Part shown: positions 1 to 6,516 of the stretch, piece by piece
How positions within the stretch are numbered: the first letter of the stretch is position 1
How the letters are laid out: every line of letters starts with the position of its first letter
Source of the DNA: an uncultured Solirubrobacterales bacterium
GTDB lineage: Bacteria; Actinomycetota; Thermoleophilia; Solirubrobacterales; Solirubrobacteraceae
Assembly: GCA_937973575.1 (NCBI GenBank)
Contig: CALJKH010000048.1
Span: 1 to 13,657, forward strand
DNA length: 13,657 bases
Direction of reading: 5' to 3'
Translations under genes and position numbers: made by a program
Notes under the pieces: generated by a model
Database searches by the model: none
What the model was told of the DNA's origin: nothing
Seen by the model: the letters and a program-made list of their open reading frames with translations, nothing else

Positions 1-18
1 CGTGTGCTCTTCCGATCT
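1..18. other. Residual Illumina TruSeq adapter at the contig end
   Basis: The first 18 bases, cgtgtgctcttccgatct, match the 3' part of the Illumina TruSeq read-2 adapter, known from general knowledge of the kit sequences. They are library artefact, not genome. The orientation fits read-through of a short insert assembled on the minus strand. Biological sequence starts at about position 19, and any reading frame crossing these bases must be cut there. Confidence 0.95.
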
Positions 19-220
19 GTGGATCCGCATCCTGCCGGCGGATGGGAAGAATCGCGGCGCCGCCGGGAACTTCGCGGCGCTGCTCGAAGCCTCGACCCAC
101 GAACGGGTGATGTTCTGCGATCAGGAGATCGGATTCCGCCGGGCTCGACGAGACGAGCGTGAGCCCGCCCGGCGGCAGAACGCCGGGCAGGTCTCCGGGG
201 CGCAGCTGGCGCGTGGTCAT
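19..220 (-). CDS. Unidentified protein, N-terminal fragment (runs off the left end)
   Basis: An ATG at 220-218 on the minus strand opens a stop-free frame that reads to the adapter junction, giving about 67 residues beginning MTTRQLRPGDLPGVLPPGG. It begins 20 nt downstream of the crotonase stop on the same strand, which suggests the next gene of the same operon. No clear Shine-Dalgarno is seen. The first roughly 32 residues (a '...LPPGGLTLVSSSPAES' stretch) loosely recall the N-terminus of acetyl-CoA hydrolase/transferase proteins. The rest does not continue that similarity, so a frameshift or a wrong family guess is possible. The stretch is about 67-70% GC, higher than the window's core, and a plus-strand frame is also open here. 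Product not assigned. Confidence 0.35.
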
Positions 221-240
221 GGTCTGCGCCCCGTACCGAC

Positions 241-1047
241 TTACTTGACGTATTTGTGGAATTCCGGCGCGCGCTTTTCCTGGAACGCGCGCATGCCTTC
301 CTTCGATTCCTCGGTGTCGTAGAACAGCTTCACCGAATTGAGTGCCAGCATCGAAATGCCGCGGATATTGTCGCTATCCGCATTGAAGCTGCGCTTGGCG
401 AGCGCCAGCGCGGTGGGCGAACGTTGGCCCAGCATTTCGGTCCATTCGTCGACCGCTGCATCAAGCTCGGCGGCGGGCACGACCTTGTTGACGATTCCGA
501 TGCGGTGCGCCTCAGCGGCGTCCATCCGCTCGCCCAGCAGCAGCATCTCGGTCGCCTTCTTGCGGCCAACATTGCGGTAGATCAGCGCCATGATCATGAA
601 GGGGAATGTCCCGACGTTGATCTCCGGCGTGCCGAAGGTTGCTGATTCGCCGGCGACGATCAAGTCACAGGCAAGCGCGAGGCCGAGGGACCCTGCGAGC
701 ACATGCCCTTGGGCGCGGCAGAGGACCGGCTTGCCAAGCTCGCCGATCAGCAGGAAGAGGTTGGGGAAGCGCTCGGTGCCAGCGTGCTTATGGACGAGTG
801 GCACATCACCAGCGAAGCCTGCGAGGTTGCCACCTGAGGAGAAAGTCTTGTCATTCGTGGACGCGAGCACGACCGCTTGGACTGAGTCGTCATCGCGAGC
901 CTTCTCAAAAGCGTTGATCAGACCGTCCAACATGTCGTTGGAGAGGCTGTTGCGAGTGGACGGGTCGTTAAGCGCGATCGTCGCTACACCGTTAGCTACG
1001 GAATAGACGACGTGCTCTGTATTTGTGGCTGCTTCGGAATCGCTCAT
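241..1047 (-). CDS. Enoyl-CoA hydratase/isomerase (crotonase) family protein
   Basis: A 268-residue protein of normal crotonase length. The start is the ATG at 1047-1045, preceded by GGAGG nine bases upstream; an ATG 18 bases further upstream lacks this. Crotonases bind acyl-CoA and stabilise an enolate through an oxyanion hole. Visible here are the substrate/oxyanion loop around residues 66-78 (FSSGGNLAGF), the second loop AGSLGLALACDL (118-129) and TPEINVG (140-146). Of the two catalytic glutamates of mitochondrial enoyl-CoA hydratase, the one in 'PE' (Glu142) is present. The one in 'GGGCEL' is replaced by Gly122, as in 3-methylglutaconyl-CoA hydratase-like members and single-Glu isomerases, so plain enoyl-CoA hydratase is not assured. 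It is divergent from the acyl-CoA dehydrogenase at 1245, with which it may share a pathway. GC and serine codon choice change inside the gene (see findings). Confidence 0.88.
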   Translation of the reverse strand: MSDSEAATNTEHVVYSVANGVATIALNDPSTRNSLSNDMLDGLINAFEKARDDDSVQAVVLASTNDKTFSSGGNLAGFAGDVPLVHKHAGTERFPNLFLLIGELGKPVLCRAQGHVLAGSLGLALACDLIVAGESATFGTPEINVGTFPFMIMALIYRNVGRKKATEMLLLGERMDAAEAHRIGIVNKVVPAAELDAAVDEWTEMLGQRSPTALALAKRSFNADSDNIRGISMLALNSVKLFYDTEESKEGMRAFQEKRAPEFHKYVK

Positions 1048-1244
1048 CTGGTGTTTCCTCCCCAAGAGTCTCCTGTAAATAGGAACCCTGCCAGATAGCG
1101 GTTGTTTGCGGCAGTGCGACTAGGCATCCCAACTGGCGCGCCTGAGTGGTTCCCTCCGCCACCCCTGTCAAGTACCTTCCCGTGTAGAGGGGACCCTCGT
1201 TTGAGCGGCCCCGACTATCACTTCACTTCAAGGGAGAGAACTTC
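1048..1244. promoter_or_regulatory. Divergent intergenic region between crotonase and acyl-CoA dehydrogenase genes
   Basis: This 197-bp gap separates two genes read away from each other, so it should contain promoters for both. No -35/-10 pair with acceptable spacing and no clear operator palindrome was recognised by eye. What can be seen is a GGAGG ribosome-binding site for the minus-strand gene (about 1057-1061) and AAGGGAGAG before the plus-strand ATG (about 1230-1239). The promoter role is inferred from layout only. Confidence 0.4.
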
Positions 1245-2432
1245 ATGTCTGCAACTGAAGACGTAATCAAGCCTGACTACTCGGCAGCTGGTGGCCACTT
1301 CATCTTCAACGAGGAGCACGAAGCTCTTCGCGAGTCGATCGGTAACTACTGCGTTAACGAGCTCGCACCCCACGCTGACGAGTGGGAGGAGACAACTTTC
1401 CCTGACAGCGTCTTCCGCGAGATGGGCAAGCTTGGCTTCCTCGGCCTGTCGATGCCAGAGGAGTACGGCGGACAGGGTGGCGATTACTTCTGCAACCTCG
1501 TCCTTGCTGAGGAGCTTGCGCGCTCCAACTCGGGCGGCCTTGCGATGGGCGTCGCAGTCCATACGGACATGGCAATGCCACCAATCCACCTGTTCGGCAC
1601 CGAGGAGCAGAAGCAGGAGTGGCTTGTGCCTGCAATTGCTGGTGAGAAGATCCTCTGCCTTGGCATCACCGAGCCAGACGCTGGCTCAGATGTCTCTGGC
1701 ATTAAGACCACAGCTGTCCGTGACGGTGACGAGTGGGTAATTAACGGTTCCAAGACCTACATCACCAACGGCCACCGTGCTGACGTGATCGTCCTTGTAA
1801 CCAAGACAGACCCTGACGCCGGCTATGAGGGCTTCAGCCTCTTCCTTGTCCCAATGGATGCGCCTGGCGTTATCCGTGAGAAGAAGCTTGAGAAGCTCGG
1901 CATGAACGCCTCTGACACAGCGCTCCTCGCATTCCAGGATGTGCGCGTTCCTCACAGCGCACTGCTTGGCCAAGAAGGCAAGGGCTTCTTCCACATCATG
2001 TGGGAGCTCCAGGGTGAGCGTCTGATCGGCGCAGCCGGTTGTGTTGCTGGCGCCCAGCTCTGCTTTGAGAAGACCCTCCAGTACGCCAACGAGCGCAAGG
2101 CTTTCGGCCGCTCAATTGGCAACTTCCAAGTGATCCGTCACAAGTTCGCTGAGATGGCCACGAAGATTGAGGCCGCCCGCCAGATGACTTACATGACCGC
2201 ATGGAAGTTCAACAATGGCGATTACCCAGTGCGTGAGATCAGCATGGCCAAGCTCTACAGCGCCCGCATTGCAGTTGAAGTTGCTGACGAGTGCATCCAG
2301 ATCCACGGTGGCGCCGGCTACATGAAGGAATACGGCGTTGAGCGCGTTTGGCGTGACATGCGCCTGAACCGCATTGGCGCTGGTACCGACGAAGTCATGC
2401 TTGACGTCATCGGTCGTTCGTACGGCCTTTGA
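1245..2432 (+). CDS. Acyl-CoA dehydrogenase (long-chain/isovaleryl-type active site)
   Basis: A 395-residue flavoenzyme of standard length that oxidises an acyl-CoA to the 2,3-enoyl-CoA and passes electrons to electron-transfer flavoprotein. The start ATG follows AAGGGAGAG at about 7 nt. The FAD/substrate signature ITEPDAGSD lies at residues 141-149, the second family signature QIHGGAGYM at 352-360, and the C-terminal RIGAGTDEVM segment at 377-385. In short- and medium-chain enzymes the catalytic Glu sits just before 'GT' in that last segment; here it is Ala379. A Glu is instead found at 258 in QGERL, the position used by isovaleryl-CoA and long-chain dehydrogenases. The substrate is not determinable, but branched-chain or long acyl-CoA fits better than a short-chain one. 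It is followed by a cupin gene and a paralog (2810-3991), probably one operon. Confidence 0.95.
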   Translation: MSATEDVIKPDYSAAGGHFIFNEEHEALRESIGNYCVNELAPHADEWEETTFPDSVFREMGKLGFLGLSMPEEYGGQGGDYFCNLVLAEELARSNSGGLAMGVAVHTDMAMPPIHLFGTEEQKQEWLVPAIAGEKILCLGITEPDAGSDVSGIKTTAVRDGDEWVINGSKTYITNGHRADVIVLVTKTDPDAGYEGFSLFLVPMDAPGVIREKKLEKLGMNASDTALLAFQDVRVPHSALLGQEGKGFFHIMWELQGERLIGAAGCVAGAQLCFEKTLQYANERKAFGRSIGNFQVIRHKFAEMATKIEAARQMTYMTAWKFNNGDYPVREISMAKLYSARIAVEVADECIQIHGGAGYMKEYGVERVWRDMRLNRIGAGTDEVMLDVIGRSYGL

Positions 2433-2446
2433 TCCTTTAGCTGCAC

Positions 2447-2806
2447 TTGCCCCAACTGATCTCCGCATACACGCGTATCGACGCTGCTGGCACGCCTCCC
2501 AAGATCATCGAGGAGGCGGTCGGTCGCGTCAACACCGGTGAGGAACGGTTGAGCATCGCGCTGATGACAGCGCCTGCCGGCTGGGCTGAGCCCGCACAAG
2601 CACCTGACTTTGACGAGTGGACTGTTGTAACCGAAGGCGCCATGGACGTTGTCCACGATGGTGGCACGATGACTGTTGAAGCTGGCCAGACTGTTCTTGT
2701 GAAGGCAGGTGAGCGCGTTCAATACAGCACTCCAAACGGTGCCAAGTATGTGGCCGTCTGCCTGCCTGCGTTCCACCCGGACACAGTCAACCGCGACGAC
2801 GAATAG
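2447..2806 (+). CDS. Small cupin-domain protein
   Basis: A 119-residue protein. The only reasonable start is the TTG at 2447, 14 nt after the dehydrogenase stop; no good Shine-Dalgarno is present, so translation may depend on coupling. Residues about 55-104 form a single cupin barrel core: DEWTVVTEGAMDVVHDGG resembles cupin motif 1 and the following GQTVLVKAGERVQYSTPNG resembles motif 2, with the usual Gly and Pro/Asn turns. The metal-binding histidines are missing: no His lies before residue 70, and the motif-2 His position is Gln or Tyr. It may therefore bind a ligand without metal, or use other residues. Its placement between two acyl-CoA dehydrogenases, 3 nt from the second, suggests an accessory or ligand-sensing role in that pathway (inference). 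Confidence 0.8.
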   Translation: MPQLISAYTRIDAAGTPPKIIEEAVGRVNTGEERLSIALMTAPAGWAEPAQAPDFDEWTVVTEGAMDVVHDGGTMTVEAGQTVLVKAGERVQYSTPNGAKYVAVCLPAFHPDTVNRDDE

Positions 2807-2809
2807 CCA

Positions 2810-3991
2810 GTGGCCGGCGACGCAGTTCTCAAGCCTGACTACTCAGGCAAGGGCGCGCCGGTCCCACCATTTACTGCTGAGCACGAGGACTTCCGAGCTT
2901 CAACACGCGCTTGGGTAGAGCGTGAGCTTCACCCCCACGTTGACGAGTGGGAAGCAGCCCGCGACTTTCCTAATGAGCTGTTCACCAAGATGGCCGACCA
3001 GGGCTTCATCGGCCTTAAGTTCGACGAGGCCTACGGTGGTGACAACGACGAAGTTGCAGCGGCAGTACTTGCTGAGGAGCTGGCCCGCTGCGGGTCCGGC
3101 GGAGTTGCAGCAGGACTTGGCGCCCACATGGAGATTGCCCTGCCCCCGATCGCCAAGTTCGGCACTGAGGAGCAGAAGCAGCGCTGGCTTGTGCCCGGGA
3201 TTAAGGGCGAGAAGATCGCAGCCCTGGCTATCACCGAACCTGACGCAGGGTCTGATGTAGCTGGCCTCAAAACCACTGCCACGCCGGTTGAAGGCGGTTG
3301 GATTGTGAGCGGTGAGAAGTGCTACATCACAGGTGGCTGCCGGGCTGATGTTCTGGTTACCGCAGTCCGCATGGCTGGCACCGAGCGCCACGACGGCATC
3401 ACCTTCTTATGTGTTGAGCGCGGCGAGGGTGTAACCAGCAGCACGCTGGAGAAGATGGGCTGGCATGCCTCCGACACGGCGTTGATCAAGTTCGACGAGG
3501 TCTTTGTGCCCGAGGAGAACCTGCTTGGAGAAGTTGGCAACGGATTCGCGCTGATCATGGCCAACTTCCAATGGGAGCGGTTGACGATGGCGCTTGGCGC
3601 AGTCTCGGCTGCTGAGTATGTGATGGAGCTGACGCTGAAGTACGCGAAGGAGCGCGAGGCCTTCGGCCGGCCCATTGCCAACTTCCAGGTGACCCGCCAC
3701 AAGTTCGCTGAGATGGCAACCAAGATTGAGGCTGGCCGTGCCCTCACAATGCACGCCCTCCGCATGCATGTGGCTGGCGAGAACGCAGTCAAGGAAGTCT
3801 CAATGGCGAAGCTGTTGACCCAACGCGCCACAGTTGACATTGCTGACGAGTGCCTCCAGATCCACGGTGGCGCCGGCTACATGGTCGAGTACGGCATTGA
3901 GCGCGCAGTGCGTGACGCTCGCCTTGGCCCGATCGGCGGCGGCACCGACGAAGTAATGGCTGAGATCATCAGCAAGCTGCTTGGGCTTTAG
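2810..3991 (+). CDS. Acyl-CoA dehydrogenase, paralog of the upstream one
   Basis: A 393-residue acyl-CoA dehydrogenase starting at GTG, 3 nt after the cupin stop, which implies translational coupling. It parallels the upstream enzyme from the N-terminus on (…LKPDYS then …EHEDFRA, versus …IKPDYS and …EHEALRE), so the pair arose by duplication. ITEPDAGSD is at residues 141-149, QIHGGAGYM at 350-358 and PIGGGTDEVM at 374-383. The position before 'GT' is Gly, and the likely catalytic base is Glu256 in QWERL, the isovaleryl/long-chain-type location. Differences around the acyl pocket (QWERL instead of QGERL, CYITGGCRAD instead of TYITNGHRAD) suggest a related but different substrate. Alternatively the two paralogs could form a heteromeric dehydrogenase, as known for some actinobacterial steroid side-chain enzymes; nothing here proves it. 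Confidence 0.94.
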   Translation: MAGDAVLKPDYSGKGAPVPPFTAEHEDFRASTRAWVERELHPHVDEWEAARDFPNELFTKMADQGFIGLKFDEAYGGDNDEVAAAVLAEELARCGSGGVAAGLGAHMEIALPPIAKFGTEEQKQRWLVPGIKGEKIAALAITEPDAGSDVAGLKTTATPVEGGWIVSGEKCYITGGCRADVLVTAVRMAGTERHDGITFLCVERGEGVTSSTLEKMGWHASDTALIKFDEVFVPEENLLGEVGNGFALIMANFQWERLTMALGAVSAAEYVMELTLKYAKEREAFGRPIANFQVTRHKFAEMATKIEAGRALTMHALRMHVAGENAVKEVSMAKLLTQRATVDIADECLQIHGGAGYMVEYGIERAVRDARLGPIGGGTDEVMAEIISKLLGL

Positions 3992-4091
3992 CCCGGTCGG
4001 AGTTGCCAAAAACCTTGCTGGCCGCTTAAGGTTCGTTCTTCGCCCAGCCGACCCCGTTCCACCTCACGGTGGAGAAGGAAGCAGACCACCA

Positions 4092-5321
4092 GTGATTCGC
4101 TTCACCGCACTCCGCCGCTTGATCCCAGCCCTCGCCTTCGTGGCGGTCGCAGCATTCGCCCCCACCGCTCAAGCATTTGACACCTTCACGGCCACGGGGA
4201 GTCTCACAGCCGCCCGCTACTTTCCGACTTCAACTCTTCTACCAAACGGCAAAGTCCTGGTCGCAGGCGGAGTTGGCAACTCCGATGTCTTGGCGAGCGC
4301 CGAACTCTACGACCCAACCACCGGCACGTTCACACCAACCGGCAGCCTCACAGACGCCCGCTACATTGCGACTTCAACCCTCCTACCAAACGGAAAAGTC
4401 CTAATCGCAGGCGGATATAGCAACTCAGGATGCTTAGCGAGCGCCGAAATCTACGACCCAACCACCGGCACGTTCACACCCACCGGCAACCTCACAGACG
4501 GCCGCTTCGCTGCTACTTCGACTCTCCTACCAAACGGGAAAGTCCTGATCGCAGGCGGATATGGCAACTCAGGGTGGTTAGCGAGTAATGAGCTCTACAC
4601 GCCTGACCCAACCGTTGGCTCATTTGACGACTACCACCACGGTTCAGGGCTTGACTTTGGTGAGCTTGCAGCCGGGTCGCAAGGCACCACGGTGCGGACG
4701 GTGTACTCAAACACAACTGTTACACCGTTCTCGCAAGATCAGGCGCTGTTCGCACTCAAAGTCACACGGGTTCTGGGGCCGAGCAGCTACTCATTCAAAG
4801 TGATCAGCACAACCTGCGTAGGCCCATCACTACTGCCAAACCAATCCTGCGTAATCAAACTCGCCTTCTCGCCGAAGATGTGGGAACGCGGCGAGGTAAC
4901 GGACGACCTCACCGTCGAAGACAGCACCGGCACACACCTGCTGCCCCTGACCGGCACTGCACTTCAGCCAGCGACATTTATCCTCGCCAAGCCACTTGCC
5001 GACTTGCCTGATGCCAACACCGTCGGATTTGCCTGGCTCACAAGTGACGACGCTGACTTCACAATCTCGATCACCCAACCAGTAGTCACAACAGTGAAGG
5101 TCAAACAGGGCAAGAAGACGGTGACTAAGAAGGTCACCACCCTCAAGCCGTTCGTGATCAAGACGATCAAGAACCAGCCCGCTGGCCCCTCAGGCAATTC
5201 GATCAGCTGGGACCGCAAGATCAACGGCAAGGCCGCCGCCAAGGGCAAGTGGACAATCACCATGGTCGCCAAAAGCGCCCGCGGGACCATCACCGCAAAA
5301 CTGCCAATCACACTCAGCTAG
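4092..5321 (+). CDS. Secreted Kelch-repeat protein with Ig-like C-terminal domains
   Basis: The start chosen is GTG at 4092, preceded by GGAGAAGGAAG about 10 nt upstream. A longer frame from 3981 would overlap the preceding gene and bury the signal peptide. The product is 409 residues. Residues 1-28 are a signal peptide: RR near residues 8-9, a hydrophobic stretch, then a TAQA-type cleavage site. Residues about 35-178 hold three Kelch-like repeats of 48 residues (STLLPNGKVL(V/I)AGG ... LAS.E(L/I)YDPTTGTFTPTG). Three motifs are fewer than a normal five- to seven-bladed propeller. Residues about 187-295 resemble a choice-of-anchor/ASH-type Ig domain with a Cys pair (STTCVG ... NQSCVIK). The last ~115 residues form another beta-rich domain with a Lys-rich stretch. 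No sorting motif or C-terminal membrane helix is seen. Function unknown; an exported or surface role is inferred. Confidence 0.85.
   Translation: MIRFTALRRLIPALAFVAVAAFAPTAQAFDTFTATGSLTAARYFPTSTLLPNGKVLVAGGVGNSDVLASAELYDPTTGTFTPTGSLTDARYIATSTLLPNGKVLIAGGYSNSGCLASAEIYDPTTGTFTPTGNLTDGRFAATSTLLPNGKVLIAGGYGNSGWLASNELYTPDPTVGSFDDYHHGSGLDFGELAAGSQGTTVRTVYSNTTVTPFSQDQALFALKVTRVLGPSSYSFKVISTTCVGPSLLPNQSCVIKLAFSPKMWERGEVTDDLTVEDSTGTHLLPLTGTALQPATFILAKPLADLPDANTVGFAWLTSDDADFTISITQPVVTTVKVKQGKKTVTKKVTTLKPFVIKTIKNQPAGPSGNSISWDRKINGKAAAKGKWTITMVAKSARGTITAKLPITLS
4193..4610 (+). repeat. Three 144-bp tandem repeats encoding Kelch motifs
   Basis: The word accaaacgg recurs at 4241, 4385 and 4529, exactly 144 bp (48 codons) apart, within blocks that are strongly alike at the DNA level (for example gcacgttcacacc and cgcaggcgga). 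DNA-level similarity beyond the protein motif indicates recent internal duplication. The number of units may vary between strains. Confidence 0.85.
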
Positions 5322-5323
5322 CC

Positions 5324-5479
5324 CTGGCTAAAGAGCGGCGTCTGTTTGCGAAGAACAACCTAGATTGGCTAATTGACCGTCTGTCAATTGAAGGCGAGAT
5401 AACCGTTCTCCGAGATGGCGTTCCCATTGCGATCTTGAGACTCCCGACCGACCCGATTGAGGGAGCGGAACGCGACTGA
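5324..5479 (+). pseudogene. Phd/YefM antitoxin-like remnant
   Basis: The frame encodes about 51 residues, including NNLDWLIDRLSIEGEITVL and then RDGVPIAILRLP. This closely follows the Phd/YefM antitoxin pattern (NL.ELLDRV..GEE..ITR.G.PVA.L.P). No ATG, GTG or TTG begins the recognisable part. The frame continues upstream to a GTG at 5249 inside the end of the Kelch gene, but that extension does not look like an antitoxin N-terminus. The first available codon here is a CTG. No toxin gene follows; the next gene is an SDR starting at 5541. Most likely a decayed solitary antitoxin fragment. Translation from CTG or from 5249 cannot be excluded. Confidence 0.4.
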
Positions 5480-5540
5480 AGCTCGCTTCGTGGCAGACTT
5501 CCACGCACCCCGACCCAACTTCAATAAGGAGCTTCAAAAC

Positions 5541-6368
5541 ATGGGCGTACTTGATGGCAAGGTGGCAATCGTCACCGGTTCAGCGCAGGGCATTGGCCTT
5601 GCAACAGCAAAGCTGCTCAGCGAGCAGGGCGCAAGCGTTGTAATCAACGACCTTGACGCTGACAAGGCTGCAGAGTCAGCAGCAACATTCAGCGGCGAGA
5701 CAGCAGTCTTCGGCGGCGACCTGACCAAGGGCGACGCACCGGACAAGCTTGTCCAGACCGCAATCGACAGCTTCGGCAAGCTCGACATCATCGTCAACAA
5801 CGCTGGCTACACCCTTGACGCGCCCGTCCACAAGATGAGCGACGACTGGTTCCAGAAGATGCTCGACATTCACGTGATCGCGCCTTTCCGCGTAATCCGT
5901 GCAGCAGCCCCCCACCTTCGTGAGCCTGCCAAGGCCGAGAAGGAGCAGGGCATCGAGAACTTCCGCAAGATCGTGAACGTTTCCTCGATCTCCGGCACCA
6001 TGGGCAACGCAGGCCAGGCCAACTACTCAGCAGGCAAGAACGCTGTTGTTGGTCTTACCAAGACTGTCGCCAAGGAATGGGGCCAGTTCAAGATCAACGT
6101 CAACGCTGTGGCCTTCGGCTACATCGAGACGCGCCTGACCGCCTCCAAGGTTGACGACAACGTCATGGAGATCGACGGCGAGAAGGTCCAGCTTGGTATT
6201 CCGGACCAGATGCGCGGAATGGCTTCAATGCTTATTCCGATCGGTCGCCCAGGTACCCCAGAGGAAGCAGCCGGTGGCGTGTTCTTCCTTTGCTCACCAT
6301 GGAGCAACTACGTACACGGCCAGACGCTCAACATCACCGGTGGTCAGTTCACCGGCATGACGACCTGA
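5541..6368 (+). CDS. Short-chain dehydrogenase/reductase (FabG-like SDR)
   Basis: A 275-residue classical SDR that catalyses NAD(P)-dependent oxidation or reduction of a hydroxyl/keto group. The start ATG at 5541 follows TAAGGAG with a 9-nt spacer; the longer frame from 5457 lacks such a site. The cofactor motif TGSAQGIG is at residues 12-19, NNAG at 86-89, catalytic Ser149 in VSSISG, and the YxxxK pair is Tyr162/Lys166. The C-terminus ends ITGGQFTGMTT. An acidic residue at the end of the second strand (INDLDAD, 35-41) favours NAD over NADP. An extra charged segment at 127-142 lengthens the helix before the active-site strand. It is related to 3-oxoacyl-ACP reductases and 3-hydroxyacyl-CoA dehydrogenases. 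With acyl-CoA dehydrogenases and a crotonase nearby, a 3-hydroxyacyl-CoA dehydrogenase role is plausible but unproven. A strong terminator follows. Confidence 0.93.
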   Translation: MGVLDGKVAIVTGSAQGIGLATAKLLSEQGASVVINDLDADKAAESAATFSGETAVFGGDLTKGDAPDKLVQTAIDSFGKLDIIVNNAGYTLDAPVHKMSDDWFQKMLDIHVIAPFRVIRAAAPHLREPAKAEKEQGIENFRKIVNVSSISGTMGNAGQANYSAGKNAVVGLTKTVAKEWGQFKINVNAVAFGYIETRLTASKVDDNVMEIDGEKVQLGIPDQMRGMASMLIPIGRPGTPEEAAGGVFFLCSPWSNYVHGQTLNITGGQFTGMTT

Positions 6369-6516
6369 TCGTCTGACCGACAAGTCATTCGCAGTACCTG
6401 AGGGGCCCGAAAGGGCCCCTCTTCTTTACTGACTCGCTCACAGGACTACATCAGTAATGTGCAGAACTACAAATGATGTATCCCTCCGCACTTTTCTCCT
6501 GAACCGAAAGACCGTG
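6369..6516 (+). promoter_or_regulatory. Region upstream of propeller copy 1
   Basis: It holds the SDR terminator and about 95 bp that must carry the promoter of the three-gene propeller operon. No convincing -35/-10 pair was found. Weak likeness to the region before copy 4 can be seen just after each terminator (tttact, then cgc.cac, then tgatgta at 6474 and 11584). This may reflect a shared promoter or simply common descent. The ribosome-binding site is the unusual CGAAAGA, 5 nt before ATG. Confidence 0.35.
6400..6430 (+). terminator. Rho-independent terminator after the SDR gene
   Basis: A perfect 9-bp stem GAGGGGCCC / GGGCCCCTC (6400-6408 and 6413-6421) closes a GAAA tetraloop and is followed by a T-rich run (ttcttta). 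It ends the SDR transcript before the propeller-protein genes. The 18 bases upstream recur at two other terminators in this window. Confidence 0.92.

Noticed and set aside
2..322. Plus-strand open frame of 106 codons at the left end
   Set aside because: It begins inside the adapter, overlaps the end of the crotonase gene on the other strand and has no recognisable protein features.
3981..4091. Longer N-terminus for the Kelch protein from 3981
   Set aside because: It would overlap the dehydrogenase gene by 11 bases and place 37 residues before an otherwise typical signal peptide; GTG 4092 has a good ribosome-binding site.
3992..4091. Inverted repeat GGTCGG ... CCGACC (about 3995 and 4048) as terminator
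   Set aside because: The loop is about 47 bases long and there is no T run.
5457..5540. Longer N-terminus for the SDR from 5457
   Set aside because: Classical SDRs begin only a few residues before the first strand; ATG 5541 has TAAGGAG at proper spacing.
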